This document shows, in pieces, positions 8,981 through 17,137 of a stretch of DNA of 64,000 bases. Every line of letters begins with the position of its first letter. The first letter of the stretch is position 1. The position numbers and the translations under genes are program-made. The stretch covers positions 186,001-250,000 of the forward strand of contig NZ_JAQFIP010000004.1 in NCBI RefSeq assembly GCF_029504735.1, given 5' to 3'. This DNA comes from Ereboglobus sp. PH5-10. GTDB taxonomy: Bacteria; Verrucomicrobiota; Verrucomicrobiia; Opitutales; Opitutaceae. Below the pieces are notes generated by a model. It worked only from the letters and a program-made list of their open reading frames with translations, was not told where the DNA came from and searched no databases.

Positions 8981-9014
8981 TCTCTCCGCGTCCTCAGTGC
9001 CCTCCGTGGTTAAA
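8981..9014. repeat. Half copy of repeat family E
   Basis: The stretch TCTCCGCGTCCTCAGTGCCC and the following CTCCGTGGTTA match the right arm of the inverted repeat at 23755-23850. It ends 14 bases before the next gene, so it may carry or displace that gene's upstream signals. Confidence 0.6.
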
Positions 9015-9028
9015 CACAATTCCTGCAA

Positions 9029-10270
9029 ATGAACCCAAAACACTCCCTCAACCTCCGCGTTTCCCTTCTCGCCGCGATTGCGCTCGCGCTCGCGCCGCTG
9101 CTCCGCGCCGGGCCGTTTGCCGACACCGCGCGGCCTTATGTTGACGACGGCACGATCGCCGGAACCGTTTTCCTCGCCGCCGACGGCAAAAAAGTTCTCG
9201 CCTGCGAAGCCGTCGGACTGGCCGACATCGCCGGCAAAAAACCCATGCGCGAGGACAGTTTGTTTTGGATCGCCTCCATGAGCAAACCCATGACCGCCGC
9301 CGCGTTCATGATGCTTGTTGACGAAGGCAAGGTCTCGCTCGACGACCCCGTCTCAAAATACATCCCCGCGTTCGCCCAGCGGCAAAAAATCGTTTCCAAG
9401 GAATCCGAAAAACTCGGCGACATCGCCAACTACACCCGCGACCCGTCCGCGCCCGAGGTCGAGTCCAGGCAGGCCGCCGCGCCCGCCGCCGTTTACCGGA
9501 AAACCCCGATCACCATCCGCCACCTGCTCAGCCACACCGCCGGGCTGCGTTACAGCGTGCCCGAGGAAAAACCCACCTTCGACCGCCTCCCGCTTTCCAA
9601 GCTGGTCGATATTTACGCCGCCAGCGACCTGCTCTTCGAGCCCGGCACCGATTACTCCTACGCCAACACCGACATCAACACCATCGGGCGCATCATCGAA
9701 ATCGTCAGCGGCATGCCCTACGAGGACTTCCTGCAAAAACGCCTCCTCGACCCGCTCGGCATGAGCGACACCACTTTCTGGCCCGACGCAAAACAGGTCG
9801 AACGCATCGCCACCTGCTACCGCGGCGACCCGAAAAAGCGCACGCTCACCGCGCAGCCCAACGCCTACCTCCGCTATCCGCTCAACGACCGCGCCAACCG
9901 CCACCCCTTCCCCGGCGGCGGCCTGTTCTCGAGCGCGCGCGACGTCGCGCGCTTCGGACAATTCCTGCTCAACAAAGGCGAGTTCAACGGCAGACGACTC
10001 CTCAGCGAGAAGGCCGTCGCCGAAATGACGCGCCGCCAGACACCCCCGCACACAAAAACCGCCTACGGCCTCGGCCTGAACCTCGGCAAGGGCGAACCCG
10101 GCGGCAAATACGGCCACGGCGGAGCCTACAGCACCAACCTCTCGATCTGGCCCAAGGAAAACCTCGTGACGGTTTTTATGGTTCAAAGAATCAGCAAATG
10201 GGGCGGCCCCAACGGCGGCAAAATCCGCCCCGCCCTCGAAAAAGAAGCCGTTAAACTCACCACAAAATAA
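9029..10270 (+). CDS. Exported class C beta-lactamase-like serine hydrolase
   Basis: Serine hydrolase of the class C beta-lactamase / penicillin-binding / EstB esterase superfamily, 413 residues. A signal peptide covers about residues 1-27 (VSLLAAIALALAPLLRAG). The nucleophile motif SxxK is S83-M-S-K86 in WIASMSKPMTA. The YxN motif is YAN in DYSYANTDIN (near residue 210), and HGG near residue 366 (GHGGAYSTN) takes the place of the third KTG-like box. The family includes esterases, D-amino-acid peptidases and transpeptidases, so the substrate cannot be named. In this setting it may deacylate a glycan or lipid. The next gene starts 33 bases downstream, suggesting co-transcription. Confidence 0.88.
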   Translation: MNPKHSLNLRVSLLAAIALALAPLLRAGPFADTARPYVDDGTIAGTVFLAADGKKVLACEAVGLADIAGKKPMREDSLFWIASMSKPMTAAAFMMLVDEGKVSLDDPVSKYIPAFAQRQKIVSKESEKLGDIANYTRDPSAPEVESRQAAAPAAVYRKTPITIRHLLSHTAGLRYSVPEEKPTFDRLPLSKLVDIYAASDLLFEPGTDYSYANTDINTIGRIIEIVSGMPYEDFLQKRLLDPLGMSDTTFWPDAKQVERIATCYRGDPKKRTLTAQPNAYLRYPLNDRANRHPFPGGGLFSSARDVARFGQFLLNKGEFNGRRLLSEKAVAEMTRRQTPPHTKTAYGLGLNLGKGEPGGKYGHGGAYSTNLSIWPKENLVTVFMVQRISKWGGPNGGKIRPALEKEAVKLTTK

Positions 10271-10303
10271 CACTCCTTTGCGGCTAAAAACAAAACCCTT
10301 CCC

Positions 10304-11278
10304 ATGAAAAAAAACATCCTCCTCACACTGCTCGCATTCACGAGCGCGGCCTTCGCGCTCACCGTCCAATCCGCGCCCGTGCGCGTGCTCACCTACAACA
10401 TCCTCGCCTCCCAACCGAGCTGGGAAGTGAGCGCCAAATGCGATGTGTGGGAAAAACGAATGCCCCTTGTCATCGAAGTCATGCGCGACAAAACCGGCGG
10501 CGCGGGCTACGATTTTATCGGCACGCAGGAAACGTCGATTCACCCCACCGCCGAGCTCCACCAAGTCAACCAGCTCGCCGACGCGATGAAGGGCTACGGC
10601 TCGCTCCACGCGGCCGTTTCCGGCGAGGAAAACAGCAAGGTCGCGAAAAAATTCGCGCTCACCAACATGATCTTCTGGCGCAAGGACCGCTGGGAAATCG
10701 ACCCCGGCGACAGCGGCACATTCTGGCTTTCCGACACGCCCGAAATCCCCGGCTCGAACACCTGGTCGCCCGTTGATCCCAAGACCGGCAAAAGCACCAA
10801 CAAGGGCGGCCAGCGCAACGTCAGCTACGGCCTCTTCCACGAAATCGCCAACGGCAAGCGCACCGGCAAAAAAGTGTATTTCTACAACACCCACCTCAAC
10901 GTCTTCGTGCCCGAGGCCCGCTTGAAATCCGCATTTCTCATCATGGACCGCATCAAGAACCGCAAGGACAAGTCCGCGCCGATCATACTCACCGGCGACT
11001 TCAACTCCCTGCGCAACGACTCCCGCGGCGACGGTTACGTCTACAAATACCTCACCGGTTTTCCGATCAAGTTCGAGGACGCCACCTACTCGCCGCCGCA
11101 AGCGCTGGTCGAGGCCTTCGAGGAAGCGGGCAGCCCGAGGGAAAAACTGCCGCGCATCGACTTCATCTTTTCGAGCAAGGGCCTGAAACCAACCTCCGCC
11201 GCCAACGTGGACATCCGCCGCAACGGCATCCGTCCCAGCGACCACGCCCCCATCGCCGCCGTGCTGGATTGGGAGTAG
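10304..11278 (+). CDS. Exported endonuclease/exonuclease/phosphatase-family protein (EEP copy 1)
   Basis: EEP-fold metal-dependent phosphoesterase of 324 residues with a signal peptide (MKKNILLTLLAFTSAAFALT). The family motifs are in order: RVLTYNIL (Asn), IGTQETS (Glu), YNTHLNV (His), LTGDFNSLRND (Asp, Asn), RIDFIFSS and PSDHAPIAAVLDWE (Asp-His). EEP proteins include DNases, sphingomyelinases, inositol-phosphate and sugar-phosphate hydrolases. Export and neighbouring glycosidases favour an extracellular phosphodiester substrate over a role in DNA repair. From about 10682 to the stop it is almost identical to the copy at 15803-16792, while the N-terminal third differs more. Confidence 0.88.
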   Translation: MKKNILLTLLAFTSAAFALTVQSAPVRVLTYNILASQPSWEVSAKCDVWEKRMPLVIEVMRDKTGGAGYDFIGTQETSIHPTAELHQVNQLADAMKGYGSLHAAVSGEENSKVAKKFALTNMIFWRKDRWEIDPGDSGTFWLSDTPEIPGSNTWSPVDPKTGKSTNKGGQRNVSYGLFHEIANGKRTGKKVYFYNTHLNVFVPEARLKSAFLIMDRIKNRKDKSAPIILTGDFNSLRNDSRGDGYVYKYLTGFPIKFEDATYSPPQALVEAFEEAGSPREKLPRIDFIFSSKGLKPTSAANVDIRRNGIRPSDHAPIAAVLDWE

Positions 11279-11284
11279 TCAAGG

Positions 11285-11310
11285 TAGCACAGGCATTCCT
11301 GTCTGTGTCA
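11285..11310. repeat. Short hairpin repeat after EEP copy 1
   Basis: CACAGGCA TTCC TGTCTGTG forms an 8-base stem with one wobble pair, directly after the EEP stop. It is another small palindrome type in this cluster. It has no T-run, so it is not a clear terminator. Confidence 0.5.
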
Positions 11311-11356
11311 AACCTCACGAGCCTCACTTAAATTATACAAATAATACAATATGATA

Positions 11357-11437
11357 TTAACCACGGATTACACGGATGACAAACCGGGCGGCGCTTGCGA
11401 CGCCCCTACGGTGCTTATCCGTGTAATCCGTGGTTAA
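11357..11437. repeat. Long inverted repeat, family D, with nested hairpin
   Basis: Perfect 21-base outer arms (11357-11377, TTAACCACGGATTACACGGA..., and 11417-11437) enclose an inner GC-rich hairpin (GGGCGGCGC TT GCGACGCCC) followed by CTAC. It ends 15 bases before the GH27 start. The copy at 19073-19178 has the same nested organisation. Confidence 0.88.
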
Positions 11438-11452
11438 TAAATTTTTTAAATT

Positions 11453-13330
11453 ATGAAAACTATCCACCTTGCCCTGCTCGCCTTCGCGTCCGCCGCCCTC
11501 GCCATTACCGGGCATTCCTCGCCGGACACAAAAAATGCCGCCGACATCACCTCGGTCATCACCAACGCCGACTGGCACATGCGCAGCGGCGAAAATGTCT
11601 CGGTGTATAAATTCCACGCCGACTTCACTTGGGAGGAAAGCTGGAAGGACGACGTCAAGAGCGGCCAGTGGCGCAAAACCGGCGACGGACGCTTCTCCAT
11701 CGGCGCCTACACATTTCAAATCGAAAAGGACGGCGCGCAACTGCGCCGCAGCGACCGCAAGGCATGGAAGCGCGCCCCCGCCACGCCGGGCCGGCTGACC
11801 GCGCCCGCGCCCGACATGGAGGCGTTGCGCGCGCGCATCCTCACGCCGCCGCCGCCCGCCACGCCGCGCATCAACGGCCCGCGCGTGTTTGGCGCGCGCC
11901 CCGGCTCGGTTTTCCTTTACACAATCCCGGCGACCGGCGACCGGCCCATGACGTTTTCCGCCGACAACCTGCCCGCGGGCCTGAGCCTCGATTCCGCCAC
12001 CGGCCGCATCACGGGCCGCGTCGCCGCGGCCGGCGAATACAAAGTCACACTCCACGCCGTCAATGCGCTCGGCAAGGCCGCCCGCGATTTCAAAATCGTG
12101 ATCGGCGACAAACTCGCGCTCACCCCGCCGCTCGGCTGGAGCAGCTGGAACGCCTACGGCAACGACGTCTCGCAGGAAAAAATCCTCGCCGTCGCCCGCG
12201 CCTTCGTCACCACCGGCCTCGTCAACCACGGCTGGTCCTACATAAACATCGACGACTGCTGGCAGGGCGTCCGCGGCGGAAAACACAACGCCATCCAGCC
12301 GAACAAAAAATTTCCCGACATGAAAAAACTCGCCGACGACATCCACACGCTCGGCCTCAAGTTCGGCATCTATTCCGGCCCCTGGGTCGGCACCTACGCG
12401 GGCTACATCGGCTCCTACGCCGACAACGCCGACGGCACCCACGACTGGATCAAACAAAAACAGCACGACGAGCATTACCGCTTCGACATCGGCAATCCCG
12501 TGCGCGACCGCAAGCGGCACTACAAGCACGGCAAACACTCCTTCGTCAAAAACGACGTGGCGCAATGGGCTGAGTGGGGCGTTGATTATTTGAAATACGA
12601 CTGGGCGCCCAACGACATCGCCCACACCAAGGAAATGCTCGACGCGCTCCGCGCCACCGACCGCGACATTGTTTACAGCATTTCCAACTCCGCCCCCTAC
12701 GGCGACGCGCCGAAATGGATGAACCTCACGGACGTGTATCGCACCACCGGCGATATTCGCGACACCTGGAAAAGCGTCTCCGCCCTCGGCTTCACGCAAT
12801 CGAAATGGGCCGCGTTTTCCGGCCCCGGACACTGGGCCGATCCGGACATGCTCGTCGTCGGCCACGTCGGCGGCTGGACGGGCGGCACGCTTCACTACAC
12901 CAAGCTCACCGCCGACGAGCAATACTCGCACATCAGCCTCTGGGCGCTCCTGTCCTCGCCGCTCCTGCTCGGTTGCGACATGGCGCAAATCGACGAGTTC
13001 ACGCTCAGCCTCCTCACCAACGACGAGGTCCTCGACATAAACCAGGACCCGCTCGGCCTGCTCGCCATGCCGGTGCTGGAAAAAGGCGACACCGTTGTTT
13101 ACGCCAAGCACCTTGAGGACGGCTCGATGGCCGTCGGCCTGTTTAACAAGGGCGCGGAAAAAAGCGAAATCGAATTCACGCTGAAGTCGCTCGGCCTGCG
13201 CGGAACCCAAACCCTCCGCGACGTGTGGCGCCAAAAAAACATCGCCACGACAAAGGACAAATTCTCCGCCACGGTGAACCCGCACGGCGTGCTCCTGCTG
13301 AGAATCTCGCCGGGCAACAATCGCAAATGA
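11453..13330 (+). CDS. Exported GH27 alpha-galactosidase
   Basis: Glycoside hydrolase family 27 (clan GH-D), which removes alpha-linked galactose (or N-acetylgalactosamine) with retention. It has 625 residues. A signal peptide (about 1-22) and a unique N-terminal part are followed by an Ig-like putative sugar-binding domain (about 140-220: RPMTFSADNLPAGLSLDSAT). The catalytic barrel starts at LTPPLGWSSWNAYG with YINIDDCWQG. The nucleophile is D383 in VDYLKYDWAPND and the acid/base is probably D463 in GHWADPDMLVVG. A C-terminal beta domain ends the protein. It is followed by a terminator and then GH31. Alpha-galactosidase is the most likely activity; beta-L-arabinopyranosidase also occurs in GH27. 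Confidence 0.93.
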   Translation: MKTIHLALLAFASAALAITGHSSPDTKNAADITSVITNADWHMRSGENVSVYKFHADFTWEESWKDDVKSGQWRKTGDGRFSIGAYTFQIEKDGAQLRRSDRKAWKRAPATPGRLTAPAPDMEALRARILTPPPPATPRINGPRVFGARPGSVFLYTIPATGDRPMTFSADNLPAGLSLDSATGRITGRVAAAGEYKVTLHAVNALGKAARDFKIVIGDKLALTPPLGWSSWNAYGNDVSQEKILAVARAFVTTGLVNHGWSYINIDDCWQGVRGGKHNAIQPNKKFPDMKKLADDIHTLGLKFGIYSGPWVGTYAGYIGSYADNADGTHDWIKQKQHDEHYRFDIGNPVRDRKRHYKHGKHSFVKNDVAQWAEWGVDYLKYDWAPNDIAHTKEMLDALRATDRDIVYSISNSAPYGDAPKWMNLTDVYRTTGDIRDTWKSVSALGFTQSKWAAFSGPGHWADPDMLVVGHVGGWTGGTLHYTKLTADEQYSHISLWALLSSPLLLGCDMAQIDEFTLSLLTNDEVLDINQDPLGLLAMPVLEKGDTVVYAKHLEDGSMAVGLFNKGAEKSEIEFTLKSLGLRGTQTLRDVWRQKNIATTKDKFSATVNPHGVLLLRISPGNNRK

Positions 13331-13337
13331 CCGGCCG

Positions 13338-13379
13338 CGGGCGCGACACGGTTTTCAGTCGCGCCCGTCCGCATTTTTT
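13338..13379 (+). terminator. Rho-independent terminator after GH27
   Basis: Stem GGGCGCGAC (13339-13347) / GTCGCGCCC (13358-13366) followed by a six-T run at 13373-13378. It lies 8 bases after the GH27 stop and 60 bases before GH31, so the two may be separate transcription units. Confidence 0.7.
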
Positions 13380-13440
13380 GCATTTCAAATCACAACAAAA
13401 ACAAATCCTCCCTAATTCTCCAAACGGTCACACACACACC

Positions 13441-15684
13441 ATGAGCGCGCGTATTTCCATGAAAAAACTAATCCTGTCGGCAGCATTTGTATTGCTGGGC
13501 GCGGCATCACTTTCCCTGCACGGGAATCCGCTGACGTTCGGGAACAAACGCGTCACCATTATTTCGCCGACGCTGTTCCGGCTGGAATACGCCAACGACG
13601 CCAAGTTCCTCAACGACCGGACCCTGTTCGCCCATCATCGCGACGCGCGTTGCGACGACTTCACCGTCACGGAGCTTGGCGGGGGACGCTACCGCATCAC
13701 CACCTCCGCGCTTCGCATGGAGTTTCACGACGACGGATTCCCCTTCGGCCTTCACAACTTCGAGGCGTGGTTCACGCACAACGGAGCCGATAAAAAATTC
13801 ACCCTGCGCAATCGCAAGGGCGGCAACCTCGGCGGCGCGATCTCGACGCTCGACCGCGTCGCGGGTCCCATCCCGCTCGACGAGGGACTGTTGAGCCGCA
13901 ACGGCTGGTATATAATCAACGACTCGGGCAAGGACATCATAAAGGACGACTGGATCGCGCGCCGCGACGCGGACCATGTGCAGGACGTTTATTGTTTTCT
14001 CTATGGCGGCGACTACCGCGCCGCGCTTGCCGACTTGGGCCGCATCAGCGGCAACGTCCCGATGACCCGCCGCCACGTGCACGGCGTGTGGTATTGCCGC
14101 TGGTGGGATTATAACGCCGACGAATACCGGCAGATTGTGGATGAATACCGCCAGCACGGCTTCCCGCTCGACAATCTCGTCTTCGACATGGGCTGGCACA
14201 CGCAGGACGCCACGGCCGGCACCGGGCACGCCAGCAACCGCGGATGGGTTGGCTACACATGGAACCGCAAATTGATACCCGACCCGGCGGCGCTCGTGGG
14301 CGATCTGCTCAAGGACAACATATACATTTCCCTCAACGACCACCCGCACGACGGCATCCGCCCCCACGAGGCCATGTATAAGGCGTTCATGGCCGACATG
14401 GGCCTCCCCGCCGACGGCTCGACAGTGATGTTCGACGCGGGCAACCGTCGCTACATGGAAACATTCCTGCGGCACGCGCACGGGGAATCGTGGGACATGG
14501 GCGTGGCCTTCTGGTGGCTGGACTGGCAGCAGGATTATCTTTACCCGACGGTTCGCGGCACATCGACCACGCACCTGGCCTGGCTCAACGAATTATATTA
14601 CAAGGAATCGCAACGCAACGGACTGCGCGGCGCGAATTACAGCCGCTGGGCCGGCTGGGGCGACCAACGGCATCCCATCCAGTTCTCGGGCGACGCCCAC
14701 GCGAACTGGAAAGTGCTGGCCTTCGAGGTCGAGCTGACGGCGACCAGCGGAAACGCCGGATGCTATTATTGGGCGCACGACATCGGCGGTTTCTACGGCG
14801 GCAAGGACCCCGAGCTTTACGCCCGCTGGACGCAGTTCGGAGCCATGAGCGCCGCGATGAGGATCCATTCGCAATACGACGCCAAGCTCGACCGCCGCCC
14901 GTGGCTTTGGGGAAAACAAGCCGAGGCCTCGATGAAAAAAGCCTACGTCCTGCGCTCCGAGCTGATGCCCTATATTTACTCAAGCGTGTGGCAAACCCAC
15001 CGGACGATGGTGCCGCTCAACAGGGCCATGTATATCGACCACGGCGGCAGCCCGGAGTCTTACAAAAACCCGCAGCAATTCATGTTCGGCGACTTGCTTC
15101 TGGCCGCGCCAATCACATCGGCCGGCGAGGGCGAAAACAAAATCGCAAAACAGAAAGTGTGGTTCCCGGCGGGCGACGCATGGTATGACTTTTTCACCGG
15201 CGAGCGCCATGAGGGCGGGCAGACAAAAACCGTCGCCAAGGACATCGACCAATTTCCGCTGTATGTCAAAGGCGGCTGGCTGCTCCCGCTGCAACCCTAC
15301 CGCGAGCGCCCGGCATCGGCGCCCCTGGACACGCTCGTGATGCGGGTCTATCCGGGCGCCGACGGCGCCGACAACACCTTCACGCTCTACGAGGACGACG
15401 GCCTCACGCGCCAATACGAGGACGGCAGGTTTGCGACAACCGCCCTGCGCTACCAGCGCGCCGGCGACAAAGTCACGCTGACGGTGACGCCCAACGGAGG
15501 GACATTCGACGGCAAGGTCGCCAACCGCGCCCACCGCGTCGAAACATCCGCCGCCAGCATCAAAAACATCAAGGCCAACGGACGTCCCGTGAAAGCCATC
15601 CGGCGAGGCGGATTACAGGTAATCGAAATCCCCGCGCAACCGGTCGACGAGCCGCTGGTTATTGAAATGCAAATCGGAAAATAA
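13441..15684 (+). CDS. Exported GH31 glycoside hydrolase
   Basis: Family GH31 retaining alpha-glycosidase (glucosidase, xylosidase, galactosidase or N-acetylgalactosaminidase types are all known). The open frame extends further upstream, but the signal-peptide start MSARISMKKLILSAAFVLL is chosen; an ATG at 13459 is equally possible. The protein has 747 residues from 13441. An N-terminal beta domain is followed by the (beta/alpha)8 barrel with LVFDMGWHTQ. The nucleophile is probably D361 in FWWLDWQQD and the acid/base D418 in FSGDAHANW. The region ending GGFYGGKDPELYARW and a C-terminal beta domain with a fibronectin-like end follow. WWLDWQQ differs from the WxDMNE of classical alpha-glucosidases, so specificity is open. 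Confidence 0.9.
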   Translation: MSARISMKKLILSAAFVLLGAASLSLHGNPLTFGNKRVTIISPTLFRLEYANDAKFLNDRTLFAHHRDARCDDFTVTELGGGRYRITTSALRMEFHDDGFPFGLHNFEAWFTHNGADKKFTLRNRKGGNLGGAISTLDRVAGPIPLDEGLLSRNGWYIINDSGKDIIKDDWIARRDADHVQDVYCFLYGGDYRAALADLGRISGNVPMTRRHVHGVWYCRWWDYNADEYRQIVDEYRQHGFPLDNLVFDMGWHTQDATAGTGHASNRGWVGYTWNRKLIPDPAALVGDLLKDNIYISLNDHPHDGIRPHEAMYKAFMADMGLPADGSTVMFDAGNRRYMETFLRHAHGESWDMGVAFWWLDWQQDYLYPTVRGTSTTHLAWLNELYYKESQRNGLRGANYSRWAGWGDQRHPIQFSGDAHANWKVLAFEVELTATSGNAGCYYWAHDIGGFYGGKDPELYARWTQFGAMSAAMRIHSQYDAKLDRRPWLWGKQAEASMKKAYVLRSELMPYIYSSVWQTHRTMVPLNRAMYIDHGGSPESYKNPQQFMFGDLLLAAPITSAGEGENKIAKQKVWFPAGDAWYDFFTGERHEGGQTKTVAKDIDQFPLYVKGGWLLPLQPYRERPASAPLDTLVMRVYPGADGADNTFTLYEDDGLTRQYEDGRFATTALRYQRAGDKVTLTVTPNGGTFDGKVANRAHRVETSAASIKNIKANGRPVKAIRRGGLQVIEIPAQPVDEPLVIEMQIGK

Positions 15685-15685
15685 A

Positions 15686-15735
15686 GAGCCTCGGGGCAAG
15701 CCCCGGGGCCTTGGAGGGACGGGCTCCGTCCCGTC
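15686..15735. repeat. Two adjacent short hairpins (family G)
   Basis: CCTCGGGGCAAGCCCCGGGG and GGGACGGGCTCCGTCCCGTC are consecutive hairpins just after the GH31 stop. A right half of family D follows at 15756-15789, filling most of the gap before the next gene. Confidence 0.7.
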
Positions 15736-15802
15736 CGCGAACGCTTGCATTTTATCTGTGGCCATTCGCGTCCATCCGCGGTTAAAAAAACCTTTCTTAA
15801 TT

Positions 15803-16792
15803 ATGAAAACCACGCTCCCCGTCCGTCGTCTCACCCTGCTCGCGCTCGCGAGCGTCGCGCTCGCCCTCACCGGTTTTTCCGAGCCCGTGCGCGTGCTCAC
15901 CTACAACCTCCTCGGCTCCCGCCCGAGCACCGAAAAAAACGCCAAGTGCGAGCCTTGGGTCAAACGCAAGCCGCTCGTCCTCGAAATCATGCGCGACCGG
16001 ACAGGCGGCGCGGGCTACGACTTCATCGGCACGCAGGAAACCTCCACCAACCCCGACCCCGTGCTCGACCAGGTCAACCAGCTCGCCGTTGAGATGGAAA
16101 AGTCCGGCTACGGCTCGCTCTACGCGGCGTGCAACGGCGAGCCAAACACGCTGAAACCGACGGAAATCTCAATGTCCAACATGTTCTTCTGGCGCAAGGA
16201 CCGCTGGGAAATCGACCCCGGCGACAGCGGCACGTTTTGGCTTTCCGACACGCCCGAAATCCCCGGCTCAAACACCTGGTCGCCCATTGATCCCAAGACC
16301 GGCAAAAGCACCAACAAGGGCGCGCGCCGCAATGTCAGCTACGGCCTCTTCCACGAAATCGCCAACGGCAAGCGCACCGGCAAAAAAGTGTATTTCTACA
16401 ACACCCACCTCAACGTCCACGTGCCCGAGGCCCGCATGAAATCCGCACTCCTCATCATGGACCGCATCAAAAACCGCAAGGACAAGTCCGCGCCGATCAT
16501 CCTCACGGGCGACTTCAACTCCCTGCGCAACGACTCCCGCGGCGACGGTTACGTCTACAAATACCTCACCGGTTTCCCGATCAAGTTCGAGGACGTCACC
16601 TACTCGCCGCCGCAAGCGCTGGTCGAGGCCTTCGAGGAGGCGGGCAGCCCGAGGGAAAAACTGCCGCGCATCGACTTCATCTTTTCGAGCAAGGGCCTGA
16701 AACCAACCTCCGCCGCCAACGTGGACATCCGCCGCAACGGCATCCGCCCCAGCGACCACGCCCCCATCGCCGCCGTGCTCGATTGGGAATAA
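15803..16792 (+). CDS. Exported EEP-family phosphoesterase (EEP copy 2)
   Basis: Paralogue of the protein at 10304-11278, 329 residues, starting MKTTLPVRRLTLLALASVAL (signal peptide). The frame is open further upstream through repeat sequence, but that part reads as repeat-encoded peptide and is rejected. It has the same EEP motifs: RVLTYNLLGS, IGTQETS, NTHLNV, LTGDFNSLRND, RIDFIFSS and PSDHAPIA. From the residues RKDRWEIDPGD onward the two copies differ at only about eight to ten positions over some 200 residues, while the first third is clearly more diverged (STEKNAKCEP against SWEVSAKCDV). This fits a duplication with later gene conversion. The pair brackets the GH27 and GH31 genes. Confidence 0.88.
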   Translation: MKTTLPVRRLTLLALASVALALTGFSEPVRVLTYNLLGSRPSTEKNAKCEPWVKRKPLVLEIMRDRTGGAGYDFIGTQETSTNPDPVLDQVNQLAVEMEKSGYGSLYAACNGEPNTLKPTEISMSNMFFWRKDRWEIDPGDSGTFWLSDTPEIPGSNTWSPIDPKTGKSTNKGARRNVSYGLFHEIANGKRTGKKVYFYNTHLNVHVPEARMKSALLIMDRIKNRKDKSAPIILTGDFNSLRNDSRGDGYVYKYLTGFPIKFEDVTYSPPQALVEAFEEAGSPREKLPRIDFIFSSKGLKPTSAANVDIRRNGIRPSDHAPIAAVLDWE

Positions 16793-16808
16793 TTCACTCA
16801 ATCCGTTT

Positions 16809-16944
16809 TAGCCGCCAAAAGGCGCAAGAGGCGCAAAGATAAAAACCTTCCAGTTCGCGTTTGCCCGCCTTTGGGAGTGAATGACTTTTGGGAGAACAAA
16901 TTCCTCATGGTTTTTTTTGCGCCTCTTGCGCCTTTTTGCGGCTA
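16809..16944. repeat. Long inverted repeat, family F
   Basis: Arms at 16809-16838 (TAGCCGCCAAAAGGCGCAAG...) and 16915-16944 (...GCGCCTTTTTGCGGCTA) form a roughly 28-base imperfect stem around about 75 bases. A degraded half copy lies at 63168-63197. This element is the main content of the 345-base gap 16793-17137; no gene is seen there. Confidence 0.8.
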
Positions 16945-17137
16945 TTCCTTCGGTTGAGGCAGAGCCGCCTCGGAACATCTGAGGACTAACAAAAGAGTTT
17001 CGACACTCCTCAAAAATTCCCCGAACAACTGGCTCGCCCTTCGCGCCCTCTGTGTCATAACCCTGTCCCCTTTCCGGCAAAAAATCCCCCTCAAACCACC
17101 CCGCTTCCGCCACCTTAAACTTAAACCTTAATCGTCA

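Noticed and set aside
9353-11245. Minus-strand open frame of 630 codons
   Set aside because: Spans two unrelated plus-strand genes with intact catalytic motifs; a GC-driven shadow.
10304-11278. EEP proteins as exodeoxyribonuclease III-type DNA repair enzymes
   Set aside because: All three copies have export signals and lie among extracellular enzymes.
13225-13440. N-terminal extension of the GH31 frame into the end of GH27
   Set aside because: Overlaps GH27 and its terminator; a signal-peptide start exists at 13441.
15662-15802. N-terminal extension of EEP copy 2
   Set aside because: Encoded by repeat hairpins (EPRGKPRGLGG...) and overlaps GH31; the signal peptide begins at 15803.
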